In this document: in pieces, positions 1-12,194 of the stretch
How positions within the stretch are numbered: the first letter of the stretch is position 1
Layout: the number at the start of each line of letters is the position of its first letter
DNA from: Anniella stebbinsi
Taxonomy: Eukaryota; Chordata; Lepidosauria; Squamata; Anniellidae
Reading direction: 5' to 3'
NCBI GenBank assembly: GCA_029215795.1
Contig: JARDYH010000002.1
Span: forward strand, 109,862,501 to 109,926,500
DNA length: 64,000 nucleotides
Notes under the pieces: model-generated
What the model was told of the DNA's origin: nothing
The model's database searches: none
The model's input: only the letters and a program-made list of their open reading frames with translations
Program-made: the position numbers and the translations under genes

Positions 1-10
1 TAGAGGCAGC
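1..10 (-). mobile_element. Possible right end of a MITE-A copy cut by the window edge
   Basis: The first bases (tagaggcagc) equal the terminal bases of the MITE-A copy that ends at 17686. The rest would lie before the window. Only about ten bases support this. Confidence 0.35.
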
Positions 11-69
11 CATAGTCAAGAGTTTTAACTTCTGGAGAGCCAGAGGAGGGGACTGAAGACTGAAATACT

Positions 70-255
70 CTGTGCGTCAATGGTAGAGTACCCGCTTTAC
101 ATGCAGAAGGCCACAGGTTTGATCCCTAGCATCTCCAGGCAGGGTTGGCAAAATTCCTGCTTGAAATCCGGCTGCCCTCAGTGTCTGCAGTACTGGGCTA
201 GATGGACCAGTGGTTTAACCCAGTACGATGAAGCATCCTATATATGTTAAATAAA
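70..255 (+). mobile_element. tRNA-derived SINE, family 1
   Basis: It has an A-box-like stretch (caatggtagagtaccc), a B-box-like stretch (ggtttgatccc), a unique body (catctccaggcagggttgg, ctagatggaccagtgg) and an A/T-rich tail. The same body recurs at 32512-32690, 9932-10080 (reverse) and in shorter pieces. Confidence 0.75.
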
Positions 256-1454
256 AATATTATAAATAAATAAAATAGTGCACACGAACAAAAATTGTGT
301 CAAGGCGCTCTGACCATCTCCAAAAAAAGACAAAGGCAAGATTTACCAGTTAGTATTTGCAGGAACGGCACTTGGTAAATGGAAGACGATTGGGGCATAT
401 GCCCTTCCTGGCGTATGGGACATTGTTCCCAGCCATCTGCAATTCAACTTTCTGTCTTCACCTATTTCAACCAGTGCTACCAGCTGACACTCCCTCTGTG
501 TACCAGGCATACTAGAGATTGTTCTCATCTGAGCTTGGTTGCTATGGTTACATGCAGTCTGCTGTGTTCCGGGTCTCCAGAAGCTAGAAATGATGGGTGG
601 GCTGGAAAGGGGGTGGGGGGGGACCACGTAGCCTTTAGGTAAACATCACCTTTGCCTTATATGGACCTATTCCTTGTGCCGTTTGAAACACTGACTGGGC
701 AAAATCTACTCTTCCTGCCACGCAGCACTTTGCGGACTGCTTTGGTTGACAAAACAGTGCTAGGAAAGGGCTGGTATAGCGTCTGCATGCCTTGTGCATT
801 TGTCTTTTGGCACCCTTGTGCCAAGTTGAAGGCAGAATAGTCAGCAGTTTAAGGTCTCTTCCTCCTTCCGTGGAGTTAGTTTGGGAACAACATGCATAAC
901 TTCGCTGCTACGGGTGGGACAGAGCTTTGCTCTCAGGTGAAATGTTATTGAATTGCGTGACCTTGTGCCCCAGTTAAAGAGTCTGAAAAATGAGAATGAA
1001 CATGTATAATTATATAGCCTGTTAATAACTTTTCCCCTTCTTCTCCCCTGTCCCCACCATTGCACACTGTAAAAGTAAAAAAACGAGATACAAATGCGAA
1101 ATCTGCAATCCTGTGCACAGTTATCTGTAAGTCAGCCCCATTGAACAGTGGAATGTGATGCTAAATATATGATGACAATTTTTCTTATGTAACATTGGAT
1201 TGGATCCATGACAGGAAGGGATCTTCATGCAAAATGTAGGGCTCTGCAGAAGGTCCCTCTGCCTGAGTTTTGGAGATTCCCCCCTCTCCAATCCCCACAG
1301 CTCACCCCATTCTGCAGGGTCTCCTGATTCTCTGTAGGATTTTCAGAGGGGCTGCCATGGGAAGGAAGAGGCGGGGTAGTCCACTTCCTTCAGTGCAGTT
1401 GATTCCGTGTAAATCTTTATTATCCAGCCCCAAATCTTGTAACCTTTGTAATAG
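256..1454. other. Unassigned intron or flank sequence
   Basis: No supported gene is seen. A short fragment of the snippet containing gcaatcctgtgcac at about 1104-1160 belongs to the small palindromic family found at 36630 and 44350. The open frames here are short and have no family resemblance. Confidence 0.5.
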
Positions 1455-1605
1455 CCCTGAGATACGATAGTAGTTTTACCCCCCATATTGCAGGTGTGGA
1501 GCTGCTAGAGAGTGGCTTGCTTTCTCGCAGAGGTGAGATTTGAACTGGGGACTTCCTCATTCATAGCTCCATCTCTCAGCCACTACACTACACAAGCTCT
1601 TCTTA
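1455..1605 (-). mobile_element. MIR/CORE-SINE-like fragment
   Basis: The order gcaggtgtggagctg, agagagtggcttgc, gagatttgaactggggactt, cagccactacacta follows the reverse orientation of a MIR-type CORE-SINE. It is diverged, hence old. Confidence 0.5.
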
Positions 1606-2107
1606 CTTGCACCTGAGTAAACATGCATAGGACTAATTAAGGGCAATGCAGAGTGCCCTGTGAGCATGCAGCACCTTTTTTCACAGGCTTGTCTTTCCTG
1701 AGGTATTTTGGAATCCATCTAGCGGGTTTCTTCTTCTTCTTCTTCTGAAGCAGCCACAACTTGGCAGGCTCATCTTCAAGGCCACCTTTATTTGTGCCGT
1801 CTTAATTTTCTTGCGCTCAGTTCATGCGCTTTGGCATGGCATTGCTGGAATACAAGTGTTGCCTGTCTGCAGTCGAACACGAATGGCTTTTTACTTGGCC
1901 GTTTGCCATCGGTTCCCCTCCTTGAAACTGACACTCTTGAGTCTCACCGGGGTGTGTGTGTGTGTGTCGGAAAAGGATGGTGGTATCTGCTGAGCAGCAG
2001 GGTAGTGAGTCGGGGTGGAGTTTCCATCCTTTTATATTTTGCAGCCAGTGACGTGAGCAATGCCTGGAACAATCACGCTGCCTCAAAACAGTGTAGTTGA
2101 AGATGCT

Positions 2108-2136
2108 CTGTGTGTGTGTGTGTATGTGTGTGCACA
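2108..2136. repeat. (GT)n microsatellite
   Basis: Interrupted GT dinucleotide run. Further GT runs occur at 1951-1966 and 2986-3007, and a G run followed by (GA)n at about 2502-2530, just after the donor of the candidate first exon. Confidence 0.9.
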
Positions 2137-2286
2137 CGGTGGTGCTGGTGAGGAAGCCAGCTTGGTGCATTTTTAAGCAAACACTGATTGCTAGAGCGTA
2201 AGCTCCACGGAGATCCCTCTCCTTCTAAACCACTCCGAAGAGAAATTTTGAAGTGCTTGTTTCTCTTCCCCCCCCTCCCCTTCATA

Positions 2287-2300
2287 ACTATATATATTCT
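2287..2300 (+). promoter_or_regulatory. TATA-like sequence upstream of the candidate first exon
   Basis: An AT run (tatatatattc) lies about 35-45 bases upstream of the ATG at 2334. It could be a TATA element of an internal promoter, but this implies a very short 5'UTR, and such AT runs are common in introns. Weak evidence only. Confidence 0.15.
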
Positions 2301-2333
2301 AGAGCATATAGAATATTTATTTACGTCGCGGAA

Positions 2334-2492
2334 ATGATTGGAGTTAATAGTGTTCAGAGCACCAGCAAAGTCCGGGTGAGAGCCACAGGTTCGGTGAAAT
2401 ACCCACGAGAGGATCCAGTCTGGCGGCAAACCCACCGCTCAAAGTCTATGAAAATTTCCAACTCCACGGAGTTTTCTGCTAAGGAAGCCAAG
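2334..2492 (+). CDS. PSD3: Candidate alternative first coding exon of PSD3 (short isoform)
   Basis: An intact 53-codon stretch runs from an ATG at 2334 (G at -3) to an AAG codon followed directly by a gtaaat donor, so it ends in phase 0. The peptide starts MIGVNSVQSTSK, is rich in Arg, Lys and Ser, and ends NSTEFSAKEAK; it has the look of coding sequence rather than of any repeat seen here. The next PSD3 exon found downstream (26342) also starts in phase 0, so a direct splice would place this N-terminus in front of the last Sec7 residues and the PH domain, giving about 376 residues without a Sec7 catalytic core. The open frame continues upstream to an ATG at 2253, but the leader there is low-complexity Pro/Tyr-rich sequence, so 2334 is preferred. 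Alternatively it joins Sec7 exons that I failed to see, or is not an exon. The gene link is inference from position, strand and phase. Confidence 0.55.
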
Positions 2493-3939
2493 GTAAATGA
2501 AGGGGGGGGGGGGGAGAGAGAGAGAGAGAGATATCTCCACTGTATTGCTCTCAATTATGAGAGGGGATGCTGGTTTTGAACTTTCAGCTGATAGTGCCTT
2601 TTTGAGAAGTTGAAGACATTTTCTGCAGAATTGCTGGAGGGAGGGTGGGGGTAAAATCAGCCTAGGGGACATAAGCCTCAGACTGAAGGTAGGGGCTGTA
2701 TAGCCTGGTTTGGTTTTCAGAGAATGCCTCAGCACAGAGCAAATGCTGACAAGCTTGTAGCTGATCCAAGCCAGTTGGTATTTCGATCTCAGGAAATTTA
2801 CCTGCATTGCATAGAGCGGTGGGGAAAATCTCTCCTTGAATTTAGAAGCAGAAATTCTCCGCACGCTGAAGTGAGATGCATTTCCTTTCTCCCTTGGTGT
2901 GTGTCTGTGTGGGTGGGCTGTATGATTTAGGTGATGTTTGAATAAGGCATGCCTAAATATTGCCATGAAATATTCATTATTACACTGTGTGTGTGTGTGT
3001 GTGTGTGGCTGGCATTGTTTTTGCATTTGTCATCTCTGTACAGTATCAAGCTGGCTGCAGCCACCTGCTTCGGAAGCCTCCTGGAGTGCCTTTAAACCTG
3101 TCATATTGCATTCCGTTCTGCTTATCTTTTTTTTTTTTAAGCAACATTATGTAGGATCTCTTGGCTCCTCTAAGAGCTGCTGAATAGTCCAGGATGGGAA
3201 TTTGAACATTTTCTAAAGCATGTGAGCAAAACCGAGCTCAAAATTGGACCGTCACCCTTTCTGTCTCTTCCCATTGCAACACACTGCTAATGTTATTCCA
3301 CTGGTATGCAAGTCAGGAGGTGTGGTAACCTTTTTAATAAGGAGGATCGTAAGATATGCTCCCAATGAACCTGCGGTATTGGAAGTAAGGTGCAAATGCT
3401 CTTCGTATTATTTACATATTTGTGATGCTTATGCACACATTCTGTTTTCTCCTGCTATCTCTCCCCTTTGTATGTTTGCTATCTTTTAGGTGCCACTTCA
3501 AATATCCATCTACATTAGAACCCCACTACTACAAATTTGATGGGTGTGGAGGGTGGTCAAGTATGCTAAAATCATGTAGAATTACAAGCATTTGTAAGCA
3601 TGTTGCTACTGCACTGTTGTAGCTCTTCGAGAAGCACACTGATGCTTTAAGAAACACATTGATGCTTTTTTGCCTCTTTGCAAGGAAGCGAAAGGACTGG
3701 AATTCTCAAGGTTGCACAGGCATTCATAGAGGTTCAGTTTCATTGGGGTCCCCCCCCTTGCAGGAATGCTGTTGTGACAAAACACTGGATCTGCATAGTT
3801 AGTGTTTGCCTCCTGTGGAGGGATCTAGTTCATTTGCAGCAACTGAAATCTCAACATTTCCTGCTGATAATTGAAGCCAAGCAAGCTTGCCTGGATGACT
3901 GAAGCCCCAAAAGACTAATTTCACTGTGTGCATATGTGC

Positions 3940-3966
<27 letters not shown>
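3940..3966. repeat. (GA)n microsatellite
   Basis: Uninterrupted GA dinucleotides, directly before a SINE fragment. Confidence 0.9.
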
Positions 3967-3967
<1 letters not shown>

Positions 3968-3970
<3 letters not shown>

Positions 3971-4112
3971 CAGTGGTAGAGCACATGCTTTGCGGCATCT
4001 TCAGGAAGGCCTATGAAAGGCTTCTGTTCTGGAGAGCCTGTGCCGGTCCGTATAAACAATACTGAGTGTGATGGATCAGTTTTCTATGTTCCTATCTCTT
4101 CATATAGTATCA
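3968..4112 (+). mobile_element. Fragment of tRNA-derived SINE, family 1
   Basis: Contains ttcagtggtagagcacatgc (A-box region), a damaged middle, then caatactgagtgtgatggat and ctatgttcct, in the order seen in the better copy at 32512. Confidence 0.6.
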
Positions 4113-4531
4113 GACAAGTACTCCACCCACTTGTGTTAAATGGTGGTCCAAACTTGCTAATCTGTCATATACGTCCAGTTCACACATGTTTATCACTCAC
4201 TCACTATATTATCGCGTGATGAGCCATCAATGATTATTCATTGCAGATGAAACTTTTATATCAATCAATGTCAACTCAAACAGGTACTTCCCAACTTAGA
4301 GTTTTTACATGTTTGGCTGAAAGACATCAAAAGCTGAATTCCAGAGGGGTAGCTGCGTTAGTCCAGTTCAGCAAAAGGAGCCTTGTAGCATCTTAACAAT
4401 GGACTGTTTTACTGTGATCCCACACCCACCTCATCGACTGCAACGAGTGACGAAAGTTCAAGTGACGTATGTACGTGTGTGCAAAGCAACCCGTGGAAGA
4501 GTATCATCCAGCTGAATGAGAATAGGGAGAC

Positions 4532-4536
<5 letters not shown>

Positions 4537-4569
<33 letters not shown>
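4537..4569. repeat. (GT)n microsatellite
   Basis: Uninterrupted GT dinucleotides. Confidence 0.95.
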
Positions 4570-4571
<2 letters not shown>

Positions 4572-4794
4572 GTAATCCCCTTCGAAAGTTAGGACTCTCA
4601 GATATGGGATTAGCCTTTGTTTTCCTATGAAAAATATTATCAAAGCGACGTACAATAGAAGTGTAAAACGTCAAGTACAAATTAATCAACCGCAACACTA
4701 AATAAAATCTGACACAGCAAAGCAATTGAAATTACTAAGGAAATTTAAAAGGGTATCTGCTAGTAGAGGGTGGGCTGGGAGAGGGAACAACAGA

Positions 4795-4925
4795 ATGACC
4801 TTCAGCATCGGCCTTGTGAAAGTTATTTAAACACTGAGTGACTCAGTTTCTCTCTTGTCCCTACCTCTCATCTTGATCATTCCTCCCTATTAGTAAAGTG
4901 GATAACTAGCATGTGGGTGTTCTGA
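4795..4925 (+). mobile_element. MIR/CORE-SINE-like fragment
   Basis: The order gtgaaagttatttaaac, gactcagtttctctc and agtaaagtggataac corresponds to the sense orientation of a MIR-type element. Diverged. Confidence 0.4.
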
Positions 4926-5155
4926 GCACTAAAGTGGGATGGGTGAAGAAAGAGGGAAGATGTGGGTCCTGAAGATTGGGGAGGAGGGGAGGAGATACCA
5001 GAGGTTTAGAAAAAGACCCTCAACTCTTCCCTAACCCCCAAACTACTGGGAGCTAAGGGGTGTGAATGTGAGGAACACCCAGGTGTGAGCTCTCGGCCAC
5101 TGGAGCTGGGAATCATGCTGAAGGTTAGCTCCCATCCTAATGGTGTCCCTTAGTG

Positions 5156-5467
5156 CAGGGGTGGGGAACCAATTTCAGCCCGAGGGCTGGATTCAGTTTT
5201 GGAGAAGCTCTCAGAGTCTGCATTCCAGGGGTGGGCAGGGCCAGAGGCGAAAGGGGGTGGGCCAAAAATACCAGCATATTACAGCTTCAAACCCTTTCTG
5301 CCAGTAACCAAGCCTTAGGGAAAGCATGTTGACCTTTTCGAATAGGGAAAAACCTGCACAAAAGCCAGAAAACCACCAAATGATTGGTTGTTGAGGGAAA
5401 GGAATGTGGCCATCTGGGGACTTGGAGGACCATACCTATCCCCCAGGCCTGACGTTTCCCACTCCTG
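5156..5467 (+). mobile_element. hAT-type MITE (MITE-B)
   Basis: A 312-base element with inverted ends, caggggtggggaac on the left and the complement of caggagtgggaaac on the right. It is flanked by CCTTAGTG and CTTTAGTG, an 8-base target duplication with one mismatch, which points to the hAT superfamily. Internal landmarks (ataccagcatatt, ctgccagtaaccaagcctta) recur at 13587, 17870, 34206 and 54286. It has no coding capacity. Confidence 0.8.
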
Positions 5468-7149
5468 CTTTAGTGTATCCTTTACTTTTCCCCGTATAAA
5501 TGAATGGCTGCCATGCAGTCCAGTGTGCAAAGTAAAAGTGGCCTTGAGCGCACTTTTGTGATTAAGGGGTGGGTTGGGGGGAACCCCTGACTTCCACCAC
5601 ACCATGCTGATACACCGGGGGTGGGGTGGGCAGGACATCCATCCCATCCCACAGAGGAAGCAGTGTTCTTGAGGTAGCACCGTGAAGGACGGGAGAGATG
5701 AAGGAAGGAAGTGTTGGCCCTAGCAAAAAACGCCTTGGGCTGGCACAGGTAGGGAATGGATATTGTACAGCGCTCAGTCTTGGCAAAGCTGCATTTTACA
5801 GCTCAGTAATCCTCTGAAATTACATTGAGAGGAAAACAAATTGCATGTATTTTCTCTTATAGAAGATGTGATATCCCTCTCAACGTGAAAAGTGAAAAGG
5901 AGGGATTATGAAATAGGAGTTTGGACTATCCAGTTTTAGTTGAAACTTTTTTCCTCTGTTCCCTCAACATCACCACCACGAGGGATCCAGATGTAGTTGT
6001 TCATGTTTTTAAATTGCGTTCCTTAAAAAGCTAACATGTAAAACAGAAATAGGGCTTTTACTGCAAAATATTATGGAAGGTTTATTTCATTCATCATTTG
6101 CATCGGGCTGGTAAGTTACCTCACTGCAACAGCTGAGAAGCTGAGCCTGGGGGGAGAGGAACCTACCAATGTCCAACCAGTGAGTTTCTAGTTGTATCCA
6201 GGACTTGAGTCCAAGTATTTCAGTGTTCAAATCTCAAATGCTGGTATCCATTGGAGTACACTGTATATCAGAGAGAGAGAGAGATGAAAGCTTATAACCC
6301 AGTGGAATCTGCAACAAAAAGTTTTGGTATATCATTACCCCCTAGCAGGAGTTCAACTGTTCAAGGTGCCAGCCAGCTAGCCATGCCTTCCTCTGGGATC
6401 CTGTAAGCTAGCAGGGACTGAAGCTTGCCAGATCACTCTCTCATGGATCCTAGTGACTACTGGACATGGTTACCACTGAACATGCTTAATCCTCATTGGG
6501 CTGTTGTGAATGGAAATTACCCCCTTGAGTTTCTTAAAATACTTTTTGTCCTTCTGCAAAAATTTCAGGGTTTTCCTAAATAGCCACATTTTAGCGTCAA
6601 CCCTGTTAATGTGGGGAACACTGAGGTTAGGATAATCCAGAAAAGCAAATCCGTAAACACTTTAAATGTTGTATTGACCTGCCTACAAGGCTGTTACGTT
6701 TTGCTTATAAAATTCTGGGCAGCTCAGAATGTTTCTGAGCATCCACAGAGCGTTTTTTGTTACTGAAGCAAAGTTGTTTTGAGGATTAAACTATATTTGA
6801 GCATGTGCAAAGTTCCATTTTTCCTTTGGAAACCATTTTAAAAACATAAAAGCAGAGTACTTCTCTGAAAGGTACCGTGTGTTGGTTTTAAACAAACATG
6901 TACCACAGACCCTAGGCAAATAGCAAAACTACCAAATCCTCAAATCATTCCCCTTAGCACCCACACCGTCGTATTCTAACTGGGAAGATGAAATTGTGGC
7001 CTGGGGAGTAAAATACTCGCCAGCTGAAAGCCCTGCTCACCTTCGGCTTTGAACCCTGCTGCCACTAAAACCCAGTAGGGCTCTCTTCTTTCAGATTTGG
7101 CGTAAGATTTTTCTTTAGATTTCACCAGCAAGGTGTACAGCTATTGTCA

Positions 7150-7260
7150 TTTGGGGTGCGGGGTTGACATGGCTTGAACAATGGATGCAGAAATAACATG
7201 CCCATGATCACACCGTGAGTCAGGGGCGGAACTGGGAATGGATGCCAGCTGTTCTGTCTC
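7150..7260 (-). mobile_element. MIR/CORE-SINE-like fragment
   Basis: The order aacatgcccatgatcacacc, gtgagtcaggggcggaactg, ggaatggatgccag follows the reverse core of a MIR-type SINE. Confidence 0.45.
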
Positions 7261-8391
7261 CCCCTTGTACCATTTTAAAATGCCAAAATATCACCACAGA
7301 GGGACACAGATATGCACACCTATTTAGGCTCAGTTTAGCTAATCCTGTGCTAATATGGATGCTGGTTACAGCTGGTGGCATCAGACTGCCTAGTAATTCG
7401 GACGAGGTGCTGCGTGAGAGAGCAGCACACTAAATTAATATGTTTTCCCCCTTACATGGAGCCGACCTTGGTTCCCACTGAATTAAGGGCAGATTGTGCT
7501 CGCATAAAACAAGCTTGTGTTTATCTCTGAGTCAAGCAGTCAATCATGAATGAAGACAAAACAAAGCCGGCAATTGCTAAAAAGTATTGCAGTTCAGATT
7601 TTGAGCTGCAAGGATCTTGATCCCTAGATGGTAAGACAGAAAATAAAAGCTTTGCCATGTAAAGCCCAGATTTATTCTGATCCATCACTGCTTCATAAAA
7701 CTTGTGAGTGTAATAATGTTTTTTTCCCCTTCATTTCACTGCATCCCTTATCATAGACCTGCTCGATTAACCACTCAGATCTTTATAACTGGTCTGTGAT
7801 AGTCGGGGCTAGAGAACTTTCCCTCAGCAGCATTCTGCCTTTGGCCATGATGGGTTTAGATGAATTTAAACCATGCCAATTTGTGAGTGGCGATAATGAT
7901 GGTTTAAATCTTCTTGCTCCATGAATCATAAAAATAAGAGTCCTCTGTTGTGAGATGCTGAGAACTCCTCAAGAAAGATATTCTGGCACCTCCTTAAATG
8001 GCATATGAATTTCTAATGCTATCTTCCTTTCTTACACAATCAGGTATTACTTTGACATCACAATATACTTATTTCTTACACTCCCAGCTGGCTATCTATT
8101 TCATTCTGTCCATTGCCTTCTAACTAGAATCACTTTCATCATGGAGGTGTGCTGTGATTCCACAGAAGTCTTGCAGGATGTGGTGTTGATTTCAGAATTC
8201 AGCTTTCTAAAAATCTCAGCTTAAAAAAAAAGAGGCCAATATTATAGACAATGTGTGGTAAAATCTCAGAAGCCAGAAGGGCTGCCAAATATAGTAGTCA
8301 CAGAGTGGGACTTCAGTGCCCTACATAAACTTCTTGCTTCTCCCATGATTTGCAGAATAGGATACATTATGTAAAATATGAAAAAGCATGA

Positions 8392-8392
8392 A

Positions 8393-8426
<34 letters not shown>
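8392..8426. repeat. (ATT)n microsatellite
   Basis: Uninterrupted trinucleotide repeat, typical of an expanded LINE or SINE tail. Confidence 0.95.
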
Positions 8427-8427
<1 letters not shown>

Positions 8428-9607
8428 ATGGCAGTGTACATAAACTAAAAGGGGTATGCTGATATACAATCTCATTGAGAGAATTTGTGGAAGTTTGCAG
8501 AATATATCCAAGGTTACCAAGTTAAATTATTAAACACTTATAGTCAAAGTTGACAAATTAAATTATTACATTTTCAACAATAAAGCACCAAGCGTTTTTT
8601 GGCCAAAAAAAGTGGTGGCTTGCTCAAAAACAGGCCAGAAAAGAGAGGTATCCCAAAATGACAAAGCAGCTTGAAGAAAGAGTAGACTGCCAACAGACCA
8701 TGGAAAAAGATGAACCAGGTGTATGTATTCTAAAGAGCAATAGGTAATAATGTCACACTTGAAAAATAATGAAAACCAATAATACTACACAGGATGAACT
8801 CCAAAAAGTCTTCTAAAAAACCAAAGTTTCTGTGGGCAAGTTCTAGGCAAAATGAGACCCACTGATGGAAGTGGAGGAATTAAAAACATGGATTCGTTTC
8901 TCCCAAGGAAATGAGGTGTGTGTATGTGCCGGGGTGAGGGGTGGGAAAGGGACTGAACGCTTAACATTGTTTGAACAACATAATCCTTTTAAAATACAAT
9001 GCGCCATAGTTATGCTTCAAATATGCCCCTGCACATTCAATATACACATGCACACTTTGGATAACCTTGGTTCAACTGTTATTGTATTATTATTTAGTGC
9101 TGCGTACACACAGCCCTGCCCTGGGTTTCCATCTCTCCTGCCTAACAGCCCTGAAAGCGCTCGGCTAGGGCATGGTGTAATCACTAGATCTTTTGAGTGA
9201 GAAACTCTTTCTTCTTAAAATTGGGTTGGAGGCTGAGTCTTTTGTGTTCTGAAGGTAGACAAGCACTCCAGCTAGTAACCCCTCCTTCCCTGGAACCTGA
9301 AGTGATTCAATCCGTGAAAAAGCTTTAGCATTTAATTTTGTTGATTTTATCAACTGGCTTAGGGGCTGAGGATTCAGGCAGGCAGAAAGGCTGAGAGTGT
9401 AAAAAGAATAGGGGAATGCATGGGATGCCGGGAGTGACCACACACCCTGGTGGCCTTAGCCAGCCCCCCTCCACATCTTAAAAGAATGCGTGGAGTTCGT
9501 GGGTCAGCTTTGTCATTGACATGACCATTCCGCGATTCTCTGGGCATTCCAAGAGCATTGGAAAGGGCTGTGATGTTCGTACATAGGCCCCCTTCTGGTG
9601 CACCATT

Positions 9608-9800
9608 ACGGTGTAGTAGCTAGAGTGTTGGACTGGGACTGGGGAGACCCAGGTTCAAGTTCCCAACCCTGAAGCTGACTGGGTGACTTGGGGCCAATCA
9701 CCGACTCTCAGCTCACAGGAGAGGAGGATGTATATGCCGCCTTGGGCTACTGGGAGCAGAAGGCGGGATATAAATGTAACAAATAAACAAATAATAAATG
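9608..9800 (+). mobile_element. tRNA-derived SINE, family 2 (squamate type)
   Basis: It has a tRNA-like head (cggtgtagtagctagagtgt) with B box ggttcaagttcc, then ctgggtgacttggggccaat, and a 3' end ggcgggatataaatgtaaca with an A/T tail. Other copies are at 26585-26945, 27935-28175 (reverse) and a 3' tail at 62770-62842. Such SINEs are typical of squamates. Confidence 0.75.
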
Positions 9801-9931
9801 CTCTGAACACGTGGATGGTGGGGTATGTGGCCACCAGGCACATTGACAGCATTGTGTTCCCCTCGACATTCTTTCAGTGCTTGGGAGAAGGCATTTGAAC
9901 ACCTCCAATAGGACATGGCTTTGACCATCTT

Positions 9932-10080
9932 CCTAGGAACATAGGAAGTTACTTTACACTAGATCAGAATCTTTGTCCACCTAGCTCAGTATTCTCTCTT
10001 CTGACTGGGAGGGATTCTCCAGTCTCAGCAGCTCTCCTCATCTACTCCCTGATCTTTTTTAAAGGCACCGGGGATTGGTT
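9932..10080 (-). mobile_element. tRNA-derived SINE, family 1, reverse
   Basis: Starts aggaacataggaagttactt and contains ccacctagctcagtattctc, the reverse complement of the 3' part of the family-1 SINE. It is truncated before the tRNA head. Confidence 0.6.
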
Positions 10081-10784
10081 CTGGGCCCTTCGGCTTAGGA
10101 AACCTGGGCTGTACCCCTGCCCTGCCTGGGGTCCCTCCCGTCCATATCTTCCTTTTCTCACACCTGCCTGAGTCAAAGGTTGCCTTGGAACAGCAGATTT
10201 CCCTCTGACCTTTCAAATGAAATTTCTTTAAACGGACAAGGCAAGGACAGTTGTCTCTAGGCAGCATGAAGAGCAAATGTAGATTTAGTACATGCTTGCA
10301 AGAATTCCTGGCCTTCCGTTATTTTATTTTTCCAGTGGAGCCAGCAGCACTTTCCTCTTTAAAGGACCCTGGGGCTGACTTACAGGCTTAAAAGCCTCCT
10401 GCAGAGCCAGCCACCTAATAAGTAAAGGCCTCCTGCTGAGAACCTCCTGGGCATTCAAGGGCTTAGAATGGTTGGTTTTGTTTACCACAGCGATTTACCT
10501 CTCAGCAAATAACCAACTGGGATAATTAGTTAAATCTTCATTTTTCTGTTCACACCTGGCTGTGCTTTTCCATTTCCCTTGCTGTTTTTCACCTCAGTGG
10601 GTACCATATTAAGTGTTTGTCTGGTTAGCCTTGCCTGGTGTTTACAGATGCTGCTTTTCAGCACTTTGCTTTTGAGCGAGAGAGTTTGATAAAATCCACA
10701 GAAGTAGGATGGAGTGGCACACAGCCTGAATTTACAGTAAATATTGAAAGCTGCCATTGCCCATTATTCTCTGTATGCGCAGAA

Positions 10785-11030
10785 TGTCTGCACTTTTATC
10801 CCAGCAGCAGGCCTTCTCTGTGGTGGCCCCCACCTGCTGGAATGACCTCCCCTCAGCAATACCACAGCTCATGTGCTTTCCCCAGTTATTAAAAACTTAC
10901 TTGCTTACCCTGGCTTTTCCTAGACACTGTTGTACTTTTATAATGATGTATTGTTTCGTAATACATTGTGAATTGCTTCAGTATTTTTAAAATGGGATGC
11001 GGTATATAAATATTCTAAAATAAATTAAAT
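10785..11030 (+). mobile_element. L2/CR1-clade LINE, 3' tail
   Basis: A short frame reads AFSVVAPTCWNDLPSAIPQ, the conserved end of the L2-type ORF2. A 3'UTR ends in gggatgcggtatataaatat and an A/T tail. 5'-truncated and inactive. Confidence 0.75.
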
Positions 11031-11111
11031 TAATCTCTTTTAAAGTTAAAAAAAATATGAAATGAGCATCTGTAGTCATATACATGTATACCACTCAGGG
11101 AGCTTTATTTT

Positions 11112-11910
11112 GTTTTATTTATTTAAGCTGCTTCTATACCACTTGATATTCCAGGATTTCCAAGCGGATTACATAAAAACATATACAATACAATATAAAA
11201 ATCAATATAAAAACAGTGTAAAACAATATATACTTAAAAACATCACAACAAAAGCAGTAAAACAATAGCGTCATGATATATTACAAGACAGGGAAAGCCT
11301 GAACAAATGCATTTTCAAGAAACATTTAAAGCTCTCCACAGTTTCTGCCTCTTAAACCAAACGTAGGAGAGTGTTCCAGATGGCGGGTGCCACTACTGAG
11401 AAGGCCTACTTACTTGCCGTGATCTGACAATGTATTGTTGGTCGTGGAACAACGAATAAGGCCTCCTCAGAAGAGCTGGGATGATTTGTGTATATAGATT
11501 AAGGCAGTCATCTTTGAACATGGATCAAAAGTTAATAGGCAACCAGTGCAGTACTTTTAACACAGGTGTAATATGTGTATAACTAGATGCTCCACTGAGC
11601 ATTCTAGCTGCTTTTGCTGCTTCTGAGCCAGGCACAAGGGCAGCCCCACATTGATTGCATTACAGTAGTCAAATAATGAGGTTATCAGTACATGAATCAC
11701 CGTGGCTAGGCTAGCCCTATGCAGGAATGGGCGTAGTTGGTGCACCGACCAAAGTCGGTAATCGATTTCAGCTTCTTGTTCAGTGTACCCTCAGTTACAA
11801 ATCTAGATTTGCCTGTGTTTTCTGACTCAGTGTTGGATTTAGCCCTGGGAGACCTAGTTTGAAATTGCTGATCAGCCCTGAAATCATTACATAGCATAAT
11901 TTGAACCATT
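11112..11910 (-). mobile_element. L2/CR1-clade LINE, reverse
   Basis: The complement reads FDYCNAINVGLPLCLAQKQ, the L2 motif after the reverse transcriptase core. The A/T-rich 3' end (tttatttatttaagctgctt in + sense) begins the copy. The distal border beyond 11760 is uncertain. Confidence 0.7.
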
Positions 11911-12194
11911 GGTCATTTGCTTTATGTGCCATTATTCAGCCTGGAGGCTCTGGATCAGGAATAAAGGAGAATGCCTCTGAACATGTGCAAAGGGCCCTTC
12001 CCACCAATTTTAATCGGCCGGATGACAATCATTATGTTTAAATGTATCACTTTGTTTCACCATAGATGCCAACATAGGTTACCTCATGGATTTGTAGTTT
12101 ATGTATAATTGTTTTGGCAGAGGGAGGGAACAATGGTTAGAGTAATGCCGAGCTTTCACTCCTTGTAATAGTTTGCTTGTATCCCTCTAGGGGC

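Noticed and set aside
2439..3026. 195-codon open frame on the - strand
   Set aside because: It runs through microsatellites (Thr-His and Ser-Leu repeats) and overlaps the candidate PSD3 exon in antisense. No domain.
5315..5680. 121-codon open frame on the - strand
   Set aside because: Its first half is antisense to MITE-B; no protein family is visible.
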